A DNA stretch of 64,000 nucleotides from Arcanobacterium_A bovis (GCF_042655305.1 NZ_JBHSLR010000009.1), one strand, 5' to 3'; counted from the first letter of the stretch, positions 27,568 to 36,640 are shown. The notes: generated by a model not told the origin, from the letters alone. Program-made: numbers and translations.

Positions 27568-28164
27568 ATGGCAATGCTGACGGAAAACGATGTCGTCAAC
27601 ATGCGCTTCAAAGCACCAAAGAGCGTTGAGGACGGCTACGATCAGGACGAAGTCGATTTTTTCCTAGACGAAGTCGCTGAGACCATTGCTCAGCTGACCA
27701 AAGAAAAGGCTGAACTTGAAGCACAATTGAAGTCGGCACAGGCTCGTGTTACCGAGCTTGAAAATGCTGCTGGTGTAGCAACGCCACAACAGGTTGAATC
27801 ACAGCCAACTCAAGCAGATTCCACAGCTTCATTCGCACAGCCTGTTACCGACGAGGCTGCTTCGGCAACTGGCGTTCTCTCGCTGGCTCAGCGTCTCCAC
27901 GACGAGTATGTAGCCAATGGAAAAGCCGAATCTGAGCGTATCATCACCGAGGCAGAAGCTGAGCGCACCCGCATCATCGCCGACGCTGAGGACAACTACA
28001 ACCGCACACTCACCAAGCTCGAAGAGGAGCGTTCCTTACTCGAACGTAAGATTTCTGAATTGCGTGAGTTTGAGCGCGATTACCGCACACGTCTCAAGAG
28101 CTACCTCGAGTCCTTGCTTAGCAATGTAGAAAGCAATGGACAAGGTCAGACTGGTCAAATCTGA
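27568..28164 (+). CDS. wag31: DivIVA/Wag31 polar growth and septum-site protein
   Basis: Wag31 marks curved membranes and recruits the wall-synthesis machinery. The 198-residue protein begins with the conserved lipid-binding domain LTENDVVNMRFKAPKSVEDGY followed by DEVDFFLDEVAETI, and then has a coiled coil, a Gln/Ala/Ser-rich linker (about 70-105), and a second long coiled coil (KAESERIITEAEAERTRII to FERDYRTRLKSYLESLL). GAGG precedes ATG 27568 (ATG 27574 also possible). A 213-bp AT-rich gap upstream suggests an own promoter; a strong terminator follows. Confidence 0.95.
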   Translation: MAMLTENDVVNMRFKAPKSVEDGYDQDEVDFFLDEVAETIAQLTKEKAELEAQLKSAQARVTELENAAGVATPQQVESQPTQADSTASFAQPVTDEAASATGVLSLAQRLHDEYVANGKAESERIITEAEAERTRIIADAEDNYNRTLTKLEEERSLLERKISELREFERDYRTRLKSYLESLLSNVESNGQGQTGQI

Positions 28165-28172
28165 CGAAACTT

Positions 28173-28209
28173 AAAAAGGAGGAGGGCATCGTGAGATGCC
28201 CTCCTTTTT
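28173..28209 (+). terminator. Terminator after wag31
   Basis: The 10-bp stem GGAGGGCATC / GATGCCCTCC with a GTGA loop is followed by TTTTT, and preceded by AAAAA. Confidence 0.9.
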
Positions 28210-28226
28210 GTTGATAGGCTAAGAGC

Positions 28227-28811
28227 GTGAAGAAACGTATAAGTTTTTGGGTACTACCGTTGCTCGTATTTGCGGTTATCGTTTTGATCGACCAAGTCTC
28301 GAAGATTTGGGCGGTCGAACAGCTTGCTGACGGGCATGATGTTGAGATTTTGGGATCGTGGCTCTCATTGAAGCTCACGTATAACTCTGGTGCGGCGTTT
28401 TCGCTAGGAAATAGCGCTACCTGGATCTTTACGGTGTTTTCTGCCTTGGTGGCAATTGCCATGCCGTTCATCCTGCTGAAATTTCCACGGCGTAGCCAAG
28501 TAATTATCTTGAGTGCCATTTGGGCAGGTGCGGTGGGGAATCTTATTGATCGCCTCACCCGCGAACCAGGTTTTGGTCGTGGACACGTTGTGGATTTCAT
28601 CAACTACAACAATTGGTTCATTGGAAATATTGCTGATATCGCGCTGGTGATCGGCGTGATCGCTTTTGTGGCAATTGAAGCACTTGATCCAACGCAAGCT
28701 CCTGTAGAACCAGCTGACGGACACCTATCTGCTGAACAAGCGCCCATAGAACCAGCAGCTGCCGACAACGAAGAAAACCCAACCGTAGAAGCGACCTCGG
28801 AACGAAACTGA
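28227..28811 (+). CDS. lspA: Lipoprotein signal peptidase II
   Basis: LspA cleaves signal peptides from prolipoproteins after diacylglyceryl transfer. The 194-residue protein has four membrane helices, the motif IDQVSKIWAV, NSGAAFSLG, and the catalytic aspartates in GNLIDRLTR and GHVVDFINY. After the last helix there is an Ala/Pro/Glu-rich cytoplasmic tail of about 45 residues, longer than usual. GTG 28227 starts only 18 bp after the wag31 terminator. Its ZnuA neighbour 8 kb away is one predicted substrate. Confidence 0.94.
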   Translation: MKKRISFWVLPLLVFAVIVLIDQVSKIWAVEQLADGHDVEILGSWLSLKLTYNSGAAFSLGNSATWIFTVFSALVAIAMPFILLKFPRRSQVIILSAIWAGAVGNLIDRLTREPGFGRGHVVDFINYNNWFIGNIADIALVIGVIAFVAIEALDPTQAPVEPADGHLSAEQAPIEPAAADNEENPTVEATSERN

Positions 28812-28842
28812 ATCCGGCGTCATCGCAATATGAGGAAATGTA

Positions 28843-29772
28843 GTGAGCCTAAGTACTTACCCAGTATTCCCCGAATTTAGTGGAGAGCGTCTCGATGCGG
28901 CACTTTCGCGCTTCACGGGAATTTCACGAGCTAAATGTCTCGATCTGATTCTTGACGGAAAAGTGTGGGTTGATGGGATACCTGCCAGCAAAGGTTCATT
29001 CAAGATAGCTGAAGGCATGGTGATCGAGGTCGATATTCCAGCTCCGCCTTCGCTTGAGCCAGTGCCCACGCCGGTGCCGGGGATGAATATTTTGTTTGAA
29101 GACGACGATATCATCGTGGTCGATAAGCCCGTTGGGGTAGCGGCACACGCGTCGTTGAATTTCGAAGGTCCAGACGTACTTGGCGCTCTGCTGGCGATGG
29201 GTGTGCGTTTAACGACGTCGGGTCCGCCTGAGCGCAAGGGAATCGTACACCGCCTCGATGTCGGCACGACTGGTGCGATGGTGGTGGCGAAGTCAGAGAT
29301 TGCTTATACCCTGCTGAAACGTGCATTTCGTGACCGCACGGTAACGAAGATCTACCATGCTTTGGTACAAGGACACCCCGAACCGACAGTGGGTACGATT
29401 GAAGCGCCCATCGGTCGCGATTTCAGGCATCAGTGGAAGATGGGAGTACGCGACGACGGAAAATTCGCAGTAACCCATTACGACACGCTTGAGGCGATGT
29501 CTGGTGGTACTTTGCTCGAAGTACACCTGGAAACGGGACGTACCCACCAAATACGCGTGCATATGGCGGCAACGCGCCACCCGTGCGTCGGCGATGAAAT
29601 GTACGGTGCAGATCCGGTGCTATCGGCGAAACTCGGGCTGGAGCGCCAATGGTTGCACGCCGTCACACTTGGATTTGATCACCCACGCACTAATGAATAC
29701 GTGGAGTTCAGCTCGCCCTATCCTGCTGACTTACACCATGCTTTGGAGCTTATGCGTCAGGGCGTGATGTGA
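28843..29772 (+). CDS. 23S rRNA pseudouridine synthase, RluD type
   Basis: This is an RluA/RluD-family pseudouridine synthase of 309 residues. It has an N-terminal S4-like domain (RLDAALSRFTGISRAKCLDLILDGKVWVDG, split), then the catalytic domain with KPVGVAAHAS, the active-site HRLDVGTTGAMVVAK (catalytic Asp) and LETGRTHQIRVHMAA. RluD acts on helix 69 of 23S rRNA; family membership is certain, exact target is not. GAGGAAA precedes GTG 28843. It lies 31 bp after lspA, as in many actinobacteria. Confidence 0.9.
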   Translation: MSLSTYPVFPEFSGERLDAALSRFTGISRAKCLDLILDGKVWVDGIPASKGSFKIAEGMVIEVDIPAPPSLEPVPTPVPGMNILFEDDDIIVVDKPVGVAAHASLNFEGPDVLGALLAMGVRLTTSGPPERKGIVHRLDVGTTGAMVVAKSEIAYTLLKRAFRDRTVTKIYHALVQGHPEPTVGTIEAPIGRDFRHQWKMGVRDDGKFAVTHYDTLEAMSGGTLLEVHLETGRTHQIRVHMAATRHPCVGDEMYGADPVLSAKLGLERQWLHAVTLGFDHPRTNEYVEFSSPYPADLHHALELMRQGVM

Positions 29773-30251
29773 TGATTGAGGTGCATGAAGTTCATGCCGA
29801 AGAAGAGCTACAACGTTGCTTTACAATTCGCAAAGAGGTGTTTGTCCAGGAGCAAAAAGTTCCATTGGCTGAGGAAATTGATGCATTAGATCGTGATCCG
29901 AACACTGTGCACGTGCTGTTGCGTGATGGCGATGCAGATCTGGGCACTGCGCGGATTTTGCCAGATGGGGCAGGGGAGGTACATATCGGACGGGTAGCAG
30001 TTCGCGCTAATGCTCGCGGCTATGGATACGGAAGAGCTCTTATGGAAGCAGCTCACCGCATCGCGGCGCAGAAGTTTTCTGAGGACGACGGCCGCCTGCG
30101 TTGTGTGTTGTCGGCGCAGTTGCAAGCAGTCCCATTTTATGAAAGCCTCGGATATCGTAGCATTGACGAGCGCATCTATCTCGACGCACAAATCGAACAC
30201 CGCGATATGGCTTGTGAAATCAATTTGTGCAACCGTGACGTAATTCATTGA
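29769..30251 (+). CDS. GNAT family N-acetyltransferase
   Basis: This is a 160-residue GCN5-related acetyltransferase. The N-terminal part has RKEVFVQEQKVPLAEEIDALD, typical of the ElaA/YjcF subgroup, and the acetyl-CoA loop is GRVAVRANARGYGYGRALM. ElaA-like proteins have no firmly known substrate. It begins with GTG/ATG overlapping the rluD-type gene stop, so it is translationally coupled. A short gap separates it from dnaE. Confidence 0.85.
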   Translation: MMIEVHEVHAEEELQRCFTIRKEVFVQEQKVPLAEEIDALDRDPNTVHVLLRDGDADLGTARILPDGAGEVHIGRVAVRANARGYGYGRALMEAAHRIAAQKFSEDDGRLRCVLSAQLQAVPFYESLGYRSIDERIYLDAQIEHRDMACEINLCNRDVIH

Positions 30252-30313
30252 GGAAGTTTTTCGCGTGAATTGGTGTTTGCGCTGATTTGAACGCCCGCAA
30301 GTGGCACTCGCTC

Positions 30314-30321
30314 TGTAAACT
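30314..30321 (+). promoter_or_regulatory. Candidate -10 of a leaderless dnaE promoter
   Basis: TGTAAACT (TG plus TAAACT at 30316-30321) ends 6 bases before the dnaE ATG, and no Shine-Dalgarno is present. This is the spacing expected when the transcript starts at the start codon. No good -35 is seen. Confidence 0.45.
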
Positions 30322-30327
30322 AGTAAC

Positions 30328-33300
30328 ATGGCTCAACAGGATTTCGCTCATCTGCACGTTCATACCGATTACTCGATGCTTGACGGTGCTGCCAAAATCA
30401 GCAAATTGGTTGCTGAGGTGGCTGAGCAAGGGCAGTCTGCAGTTGCGATCACCGATCACGGATACCTGTTTGGGGCCTTTGAATTTTGGAAAACTGCCAC
30501 ACAAGCTGGTGTGAAGCCGATTATCGGTATCGAGGCGTATATGACGCCGGGTACCTCGCGATTCGATAATACGCGTGTGAAGTGGGGTACTCCTGCGCAA
30601 TCTGCCGACGACGTCTCGGCGCGTGGCGCTTATACCCACATGACGCTGCTATCGGAAAATAACACCGGTATGCACAATCTTTTTCGGATGGGATCGTTAG
30701 CCTCACTGGAAGGGCAGATGGGCAAGTGGCCGCGCATGGATCGTGAGCTACTGGAGACCTACCATGAAGGGCTGATTGGCACCGCCGGCTGCCCATCTGG
30801 GGAAGTTCAGACCCGATTGCGTCTTGGACAGTACGACGAAGCAGTGCGTGCGGCTGGGGAGCTCCAAGATATTTTCGGCAAAGATAATTTCTTTGTTGAA
30901 GTTATGGATCACGGCATTGAAATTGAGCGAAAAGTACAAAAAGAGCTGCTTGCGCTAGCGCGTGAAATTGATGCACCAATTATTGCCACGAACGATTCAC
31001 ACTATGTGAAAAAATCTGATGCCAAGATTCAAGATGCGATGTTGTGTATCAACTCGGGTTCAACTCTGATGGATCCAGACCGTTTCCGTTTCGACGGCGA
31101 AGGCTACTATTTGCGTTCAACCCGCGAAATGCAGGAGCTATTTAGCGATATTCCTGAGGCCTGTTCCAATACTTTGCTCATTGCGGAACGTTGTGACGTC
31201 AAATTTCAAACTACCGCTGATGGCGCCAACTATATGCCACAGTTTCCCGTTCCACCGGGCGAGGACGAAACCTCGTGGTTTATTCGTGAAGTTGAAAATG
31301 GCCTGCATGAGCGCTTTGGCGAAAAGATCCCTGATCACGTTCGCCAACGTGCCAATTACGAAGTAGAAGTAATCGTCAATATGGGCTTCCCGGGCTACTT
31401 CTTGGTGGTTTCGGACTATATTAAATGGGCGCGCAATGAAGGAATCCGAGTTGGGCCTGGACGTGGCTCTGGAGCTGGCTCGATGGTTGCATATGCGCTC
31501 GGTATCACTCAGCTTGATCCGATTCGCCACGATCTGCTCTTTGAGAGATTCTTGAATCCAGAGCGCGTTTCGATGCCCGACCTTGATATTGACTTCGACG
31601 ACCGTCGTCGTGGGGAAGTTATCGAATACGTTGAAAAGAAATATGGTAAAGATAAAGTCTCTCAAGTAGTTACCTTCGGCACGATTAAATCCAAGCAAGC
31701 GCTCAAGGACTCTGCGCGTGTACTTGGCTATCCCTTTGAAATGGGCGACAGGCTCACCAAAGCGATGCCGCCGTCGGTCATGGGCAAAGACATTCCAGTG
31801 AATCAGATATACAACAAGGCGCATCCGCGCTTTGCGGAAGCGAGTGAGTTCCGCGCCACTGTTGATAATGATCCCGATGCGAAAAAAGTATTTGACTTGG
31901 CTTTGGGGCTTGAAGGCTTGGTGCGCCAAACGGGCATGCATGCCTGTGCGGTGATTATGTCGTCTGCACCGCTCACCGATGTTATCCCAATCATGAAGAA
32001 CGCGAAAGACGGCGCTATTCTCACTCAGTTCGAATATCCGCAATGCGAGGAACTGGGCCTGATCAAGATGGATTTCTTGGGTCTGTCGAACCTCACCGTC
32101 ATCAACGACGCATTGCGAAACGCGGCGGAAAACAGTAAAAATCCACCCAATATTGATGAAATTGGCCTCGACGATAAGAAGACGTACGAGCTACTGGCAC
32201 GAGCGGAAACGCTCGGAATTTTCCAGCTTGATGGTGGCGGTATGCGCAGCCTTCTCAAGCAGATGAAAATGGACAATTTTGCCGATATTTCTGCTGTTTC
32301 TGCACTGTATCGACCAGGTCCAATGGGTGCTAATTCCCATATCAACTACGCACTGCGAAAAAACGGCCTGCAAGAAAAAACTCCTATTCACCCTGAGCTT
32401 GAAGAATCGCTTGAGGAAATCCTTGGACAAACTCATGGCTTGATCGTTTACCAAGAGCAAGTTATGCGTATTGCCCAGAAACTTGCGGGCTTTACACTTG
32501 GGCAAGCAGATATTTTGCGCAAAGCAATGGGTAAGAAGAAAGCTGAGGTGCTTCAACAACAGTTTGAAGGATTCTCTGCAGGTATGCGGGCGAATGGTTA
32601 TTCGCAGAACTCTATTGATACGCTGTGGGAGATTCTCGTTCCATTCTCGTCCTACGCTTTCAATAAATCGCATTCGGAAGCATACGCATTAGTTTCCTAT
32701 CAAACTGCTTTCTTAAAGGCTCATTTCCCAGCAGAGTTTATGGCTGCTCTGCTCACGTCAAATACCGGCAAAAAAGACAAAGTTGCTACGTATTTGGCTG
32801 AGTGTCGGAGAATGGGAATTGCGGTATTGGTTCCTGATGTGAATGAATCACGAGCTGATTACTGGGCTGTTGGCGAGGAAATTCGCGTGGGACTTTCAGC
32901 TGTGCGAAACGTGGGCTCGAACGTCGTCGATGGCATTATCAATGCGCGAGAGGAAAAAGGGGTATTTACATCCTTCCAAGACTTCCTTGACAAAGTGCCA
33001 CTTCAAGTTTGCAATAAGCGGGCGCTCGAATGTCTCATCAAGGCGGGTGCTTTCGATAGTATGGGTTATTCGCGGCGTTCGCTGCTAGGGATTGTTGAAG
33101 AAGCAGTCGATTCGGTTGTCTCGCTCAAACGTAATGAGGCTGCGGGACAGTTTGATTTATTTGGCGATTTAGGTGGGGACACATCGGGAGGATTTGAAGT
33201 TTCAGTTCCTGATATCCCGGAGTGGGACAAGAAACAAAAACTCAATTTTGAGCGCGATATGCTTGGTCTTTACGTTTCGGATCATCCACTCTCTGGCCTA

Positions 33301-33867
33301 GAACCATTCCTGAACCGAAATTCAGATACGACCATCGTTGAACTGCTCGATAATGAATCCCTCAGCGATGGCGCATCTGTGGTGGTAGCGGGCATTATTA
33401 GCTCGGTTCAGACCCGTATTTCCAAGAAGAATGGCAAGGCGTGGGCAACGGCAATTGTTGAGGATCTGACTGGATCTGTGGAAGTCAATTTCTTCCCGGC
33501 AACCTACCAAACAGTGTCGTCGATGCTCTTGCAAGATTCGGTGGTCTCGGTTACTGCTCGTGTGTCGATTCGCGACGGTGCTGTGTCCCTCAACGCCCGT
33601 GAGATGAGTATGCCGCCAACCGATATTGATGCCGATTTACCGATTGATATTCATATCGCTGAGCGCATGTGCACCTCGGAACTCATGGAGCGTTTCAAGC
33701 AGCTATTGAGTCAGTATCCAGGCACAGCACCAGTGCGAATGCATATTAAGCAGGCGAAGAAGACGACGGTGGTGCAGCTTGATACGCGCTTTAGCGTTAC
33801 GGCAAGCCCGAGTCTGTATGGCGATCTAAAAGTCTTGCTTGGGCGCGATTGTATATTGGGGCATTGA
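30328..33867 (+). CDS. dnaE: DNA polymerase III alpha subunit
   Basis: DnaE is the replicative polymerase catalytic subunit. The 1179-residue protein starts with a PHP domain (HLHVHTDYSMLDGAAK) and continues with the C-family polymerase core: GPGRGSGAGSMVAYALGIT, the catalytic PDLDIDFDDR (D418, D420), YRPGPMGA, AFNKSHSEAYALVSYQTA, then a helix-hairpin-helix region and an OB-fold (ATAIVEDLTGSVEVNFFP). The PHP metal-site residues at the N-terminus look intact, consistent with built-in proofreading as known for actinobacterial DnaE1. The length and intact motifs argue for DnaE1 and not the error-prone DnaE2. Translation appears leaderless. Confidence 0.97.
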   Translation: MAQQDFAHLHVHTDYSMLDGAAKISKLVAEVAEQGQSAVAITDHGYLFGAFEFWKTATQAGVKPIIGIEAYMTPGTSRFDNTRVKWGTPAQSADDVSARGAYTHMTLLSENNTGMHNLFRMGSLASLEGQMGKWPRMDRELLETYHEGLIGTAGCPSGEVQTRLRLGQYDEAVRAAGELQDIFGKDNFFVEVMDHGIEIERKVQKELLALAREIDAPIIATNDSHYVKKSDAKIQDAMLCINSGSTLMDPDRFRFDGEGYYLRSTREMQELFSDIPEACSNTLLIAERCDVKFQTTADGANYMPQFPVPPGEDETSWFIREVENGLHERFGEKIPDHVRQRANYEVEVIVNMGFPGYFLVVSDYIKWARNEGIRVGPGRGSGAGSMVAYALGITQLDPIRHDLLFERFLNPERVSMPDLDIDFDDRRRGEVIEYVEKKYGKDKVSQVVTFGTIKSKQALKDSARVLGYPFEMGDRLTKAMPPSVMGKDIPVNQIYNKAHPRFAEASEFRATVDNDPDAKKVFDLALGLEGLVRQTGMHACAVIMSSAPLTDVIPIMKNAKDGAILTQFEYPQCEELGLIKMDFLGLSNLTVINDALRNAAENSKNPPNIDEIGLDDKKTYELLARAETLGIFQLDGGGMRSLLKQMKMDNFADISAVSALYRPGPMGANSHINYALRKNGLQEKTPIHPELEESLEEILGQTHGLIVYQEQVMRIAQKLAGFTLGQADILRKAMGKKKAEVLQQQFEGFSAGMRANGYSQNSIDTLWEILVPFSSYAFNKSHSEAYALVSYQTAFLKAHFPAEFMAALLTSNTGKKDKVATYLAECRRMGIAVLVPDVNESRADYWAVGEEIRVGLSAVRNVGSNVVDGIINAREEKGVFTSFQDFLDKVPLQVCNKRALECLIKAGAFDSMGYSRRSLLGIVEEAVDSVVSLKRNEAAGQFDLFGDLGGDTSGGFEVSVPDIPEWDKKQKLNFERDMLGLYVSDHPLSGLEPFLNRNSDTTIVELLDNESLSDGASVVVAGIISSVQTRISKKNGKAWATAIVEDLTGSVEVNFFPATYQTVSSMLLQDSVVSVTARVSIRDGAVSLNAREMSMPPTDIDADLPIDIHIAERMCTSELMERFKQLLSQYPGTAPVRMHIKQAKKTTVVQLDTRFSVTASPSLYGDLKVLLGRDCILGH

Positions 33868-33958
33868 GGGTCGTAGAACACGTCTACTAGTAGTGAGTGG
33901 GAGTGCTTGTGCGGCTTCAGGCTTTAACAGTGCTTAAAGAGGCTTAAAGAACAAAAGA

Positions 33959-33992
33959 GTGTGGGAAGCATTAAATGCTTCCCACACCAGTA
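33959..33992. terminator. Hairpin between dnaE and the S4 protein gene
   Basis: A perfect 13-bp stem (GTGTGGGAAGCAT / ATGCTTCCCACAC) closes a TAA loop between convergent genes. There is no T-run on the plus strand; on the minus strand it is followed by TCTTTTGTTC. It probably ends transcription from both sides. Confidence 0.75.
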
Positions 33993-34023
33993 TCATGCCC
34001 AGCTTTACGCTTGACGGCTAATG

Positions 34024-34248
34024 CTACTCGCTCACCACTTTGAGGCTCACGCTATTGCCATAACCGTCGTCAACGCGAACTTCGTCGCCGTCCGAGAGCT
34101 GATGTGTGCGGCGAAGTTCCAACTCACCGTTTACGTAAACGTACCCCTCAGTAATCAAACTACGAGCATCTGCGCCGTTTTCGGCAAGAGACGCTAGTTT
34201 GAGTAGCTGCCCTAATTTAATGGGGAGACGTACCGGAAATTCTTCCAT
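34024..34248 (-). CDS. Small S4-domain RNA-binding protein
   Basis: A 74-residue protein made almost entirely of an S4 RNA-binding fold: LGQLLKLASLAENGADARSL, then ITEGYVYVNGELELRRTHQL and SDGDEVRVDD. It belongs to the YaaA/YbcJ-like group, some members of which bind ribosomal RNA or affect ribosome assembly. ATG 34248 has AAGGTG six bases upstream; a GTG one codon before is less well spaced. It lies 20 bp after zur on the same strand and so is likely co-transcribed with the zinc genes. Confidence 0.82.
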   Translation of the reverse strand: MEEFPVRLPIKLGQLLKLASLAENGADARSLITEGYVYVNGELELRRTHQLSDGDEVRVDDGYGNSVSLKVVSE

Positions 34249-34268
34249 CACACATTCACCTTATGAAT

Positions 34269-34664
34269 CTACTTTTGCTTTTTATCGCAGGACGTGCACT
34301 GACCATACAGCTCGACAGAATGCGTCACATCGCTAAAATCGTGCTCGTTGGCAATGGCTGCAGCCCATTTTTCAACTGCGTCGCCTTGGATGTCAACCGT
34401 TTTTCCGCAGCTACGGCACACGAGATGATGATGGTGCGTGTCTTCTGCACAGTAGCGGAAAAGCTGGACATCGGATCCTTCTTGACGCACAACATCAACG
34501 GAACGAATTTGTGCAAGCGCTTGCAGATTGCGGTACACGGTGGCAAGTCCGATATTCTGACCATTCTGTCGCAACAAATCATGAAGATCTTGTGCCGACA
34601 AAAAATTATTTTGCGAACGCAATAGCTGCATAATCGCAGCACGCTGCTTTGTCATTCTCTGCAT
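34269..34664 (-). CDS. zur: Fur-family regulator, probably the zinc repressor Zur
   Basis: A 131-residue Fur-family metalloregulator. It has the winged helix (TKQRAAIMQLLRSQNNFLSAQDLHDLL and GLATVYRNLQAL), the metal/dimer segment HHHHLVCRSCGKTVDI and a second cysteine pair near the end (CTSCDK), which together form the structural zinc site. Position next to znuB/znuC/znuA indicates Zur and not Fur. AGGAGG lies 6 bases before the ATG at 34664. A perfect 8-bp dyad overlies the leader just upstream. Confidence 0.9.
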   Translation of the reverse strand: MQRMTKQRAAIMQLLRSQNNFLSAQDLHDLLRQNGQNIGLATVYRNLQALAQIRSVDVVRQEGSDVQLFRYCAEDTHHHHLVCRSCGKTVDIQGDAVEKWAAAIANEHDFSDVTHSVELYGQCTSCDKKQK

Positions 34665-34676
34665 ATTATCCTCCTA

Positions 34677-34706
34677 TGAAGAACTGATAACGCCTAATGT
34701 TCTTCA
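34677..34706 (-). promoter_or_regulatory. Dyad upstream of zur
   Basis: TGAAGAAC (34677-34684) and GTTCTTCA (34699-34706) are perfect inverted repeats separated by 14 bases, ending just before the zur ribosome-binding site. It could be an operator or an mRNA hairpin in the znuB-zur gap. Confidence 0.4.
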
Positions 34707-34733
34707 ATAAGAAGGATATTAGCGCAAAATTGT

Positions 34734-35690
34734 TCAACAGTGGTTAGTATTTCCGCTTTTGTACTCATCGGAGGAGTACTCGCCGTGTTTTTGGGCGATG
34801 ACGACGTCGGAATCGAGAAGCTGGTGAGGCTCGACGAAATTGTTCCGATGGAATACAGCAATGATTGTAGGCCTGATAATAGCCACTATCAAGTATAATC
34901 CGACGGCGATAAGTACAATGGTTGCACCGGGGGACCATGGCTTCACATAAGTGATTGTGAGTCCACTCACGCTGACCGTAATTCCTAACGCCATCGCGAT
35001 AAACATTGTTGCGCGGAACGAACGCGTGACCATTTGTGAGATCGCTACTGGAACGATCATCAGCGCCGATACCAACAACGCGCCCACCACACGCATTGCC
35101 ACAGAAACAGTCAAAGCCGCCGTTACCGAAATCAGTACGGATAACAGTCCAACAGGAAGTCCTGACGCACGCGCGTACTCGGCGTCGTGACATAAGGTAA
35201 AAAGCGCTGGTTTTAAGCCAATTCCAACTGCCAAAATAAAAATAGTCAGTCCTACAGTGAGCCACATATCGGTTTGAGTCACGGTAGAAATTGAGCCGAA
35301 TAGGTAACCGTTCAGGTTTGTGGTCGTGCCTCCGGCAATGCCGATGAGTAGCACGCCACCTGCAATTCCGCCGTAAAATAGTAGCGCCAGTGCCACGTCG
35401 CCAGACGAATGTGCGCGGTTGCGCATCCATTCAATGGCAAGGGCGCCGATGACAGAAGCGATGATGGCTCCCGGTACGGCCCAAGCATCGCGATTAGTCG
35501 CTTGAGCTGCGCCCGCGCCGATCCAGCCGAGGGCGACGCCGGTGAGTGCTACGTGGCCGATACCGTCACCGAGTAGTGTGAGCTTGCGCTGCACCAAATA
35601 AGTTCCGACCACTGGTGCCGCAAGTCCAACGAGGACGGCGACGACGAGTGCGCGTTGCATCAGTGTTGATGAAAGCATATCGATAATCAT
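34734..35690 (-). CDS. znuB: Zinc ABC transporter permease ZnuB
   Basis: A 318-residue membrane permease of the manganese/zinc ABC-3 family. About eight or nine helices are visible; family features include APVVGTYLVQRKLTLLGDGIGHVALTGVALG near the N-terminus and ALLVSALMIVPVAISQMV in the second half. A hydrophilic tail with several histidines (FHRNNFVEPHQ, KHGEYSS) follows the last helix. It overlaps znuC by 4 bp (ATGA). Confidence 0.92.
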   Translation of the reverse strand: MIIDMLSSTLMQRALVVAVLVGLAAPVVGTYLVQRKLTLLGDGIGHVALTGVALGWIGAGAAQATNRDAWAVPGAIIASVIGALAIEWMRNRAHSSGDVALALLFYGGIAGGVLLIGIAGGTTTNLNGYLFGSISTVTQTDMWLTVGLTIFILAVGIGLKPALFTLCHDAEYARASGLPVGLLSVLISVTAALTVSVAMRVVGALLVSALMIVPVAISQMVTRSFRATMFIAMALGITVSVSGLTITYVKPWSPGATIVLIAVGLYLIVAIIRPTIIAVFHRNNFVEPHQLLDSDVVIAQKHGEYSSDEYKSGNTNHC

Positions 35691-36472
35691 GGCAATTGCC
35701 CTCCTAATTCGGGAGCGCGGAAGGATGGGGTAGTAGATTGATGAGGATGCTGATGGTCGTGGTGGGGATGCGCGTGTTCAGCGCGTCCAACAAAAGAACT
35801 AGGGGAGCCGGTGGCAACAATCCGTCCGTGTTCAAGCATGATGGATTCGTCGATCAGCTCTTCGAGTCCATAGAGCTCATGGAGAACGAGGACGAGTGTA
35901 ACTCCATCGGCTTTGAGCTGGTGAAGCGTCGAAATGATGCTATTGCGTGATTCTTTGTCAATTCCGGCAAAAGGCTCATCAAGAAAGAGAATCTTGGGCT
36001 TCTTCACCAAAGCTCGCGCGATAAGCACTCGTTGTTGTTGGCCACCGGAAAAAGTTTGCACCGATTCCTTCGCGCGTTCAGCAAGGCCGACGAGCTCAAG
36101 TGCCGCGATTGCACGTGCTTTAGAATCTTTTGGCAGACGAAGCGAGCCGCCGTAGACTAATCCGCTCTCAACTGTTTCGAGTGCGGTAGCAGGGACGCCG
36201 GCGCTGGCGGTGATGCGCTGTGGTGCGTAGCCAATATCTTTCCATGCCACTTTGTGCGTGTGGTTCAGATCCTCACCGAGGAGTTTGATATAGCCGTCAG
36301 AATGAGGAATCGCATTAACAAGTGCACGAACGAGCGTTGATTTTCCAGAGCCGTTTGGTCCAAGGATAGCGAGTGTGGTGCCTGCACAAATGTCGAGGTC
36401 TATTCCACGCAGAATATGGGCTGCTCCTAGGGTGACGTGCAATCCTTGCACCTCAATGATTGAGTTCGTCAT
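35687..36472 (-). CDS. znuC: Zinc ABC transporter ATP-binding protein ZnuC
   Basis: The ATPase of the zinc importer, 261 residues. Walker A is GPNGSGKSTLVRAL, the Q-loop region GYAPQRI, the signature TFSGGQQQRVLIARAL and Walker B ILFLDEPFAGID. The C-terminus is His-rich (EHAHPHHDHQHPHQST), probably metal-binding. The frame is open 60 bp further upstream, but the ATG at 36472 has AAGGAG 4-5 bases before it and gives the usual start MTNSIIEVQGLHV. Confidence 0.93.
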   Translation of the reverse strand: MTNSIIEVQGLHVTLGAAHILRGIDLDICAGTTLAILGPNGSGKSTLVRALVNAIPHSDGYIKLLGEDLNHTHKVAWKDIGYAPQRITASAGVPATALETVESGLVYGGSLRLPKDSKARAIAALELVGLAERAKESVQTFSGGQQQRVLIARALVKKPKILFLDEPFAGIDKESRNSIISTLHQLKADGVTLVLVLHELYGLEELIDESIMLEHGRIVATGSPSSFVGRAEHAHPHHDHQHPHQSTTPSFRAPELGGQLP

Positions 36473-36597
36473 GAATCTCCTTAGACTTGCTGTTCGCGCT
36501 ATACCGGCGAGGCAATGCTGTAAGCGTCCCAACGCTTGATACCTGAGAACGGCGAGTGTGTTCGGCTGTACTGGTATCTCAGTTTCGCTATATCAGT

Positions 36598-36640
36598 GAT
36601 GCGCTGGTTACTGATAAATCGTATCAGTAACCAGCGCATC
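36598..36640 (-). promoter_or_regulatory. Perfect 18-bp hairpin between znuA and znuC
   Basis: Positions 36598-36615 and 36623-36640 are perfect inverted repeats over 18 bp around a 7-base loop, between two genes that run in the same direction. No U-tract follows on either strand. It may partly terminate or stabilise znuA mRNA, adjusting binding protein versus transporter amounts. Confidence 0.6.

Noticed and set aside
28118..28603. Long minus-strand open frame across the wag31 end and lspA
   Set aside because: It is antisense to well-supported genes and to the wag31 terminator, with no recognisable domain.
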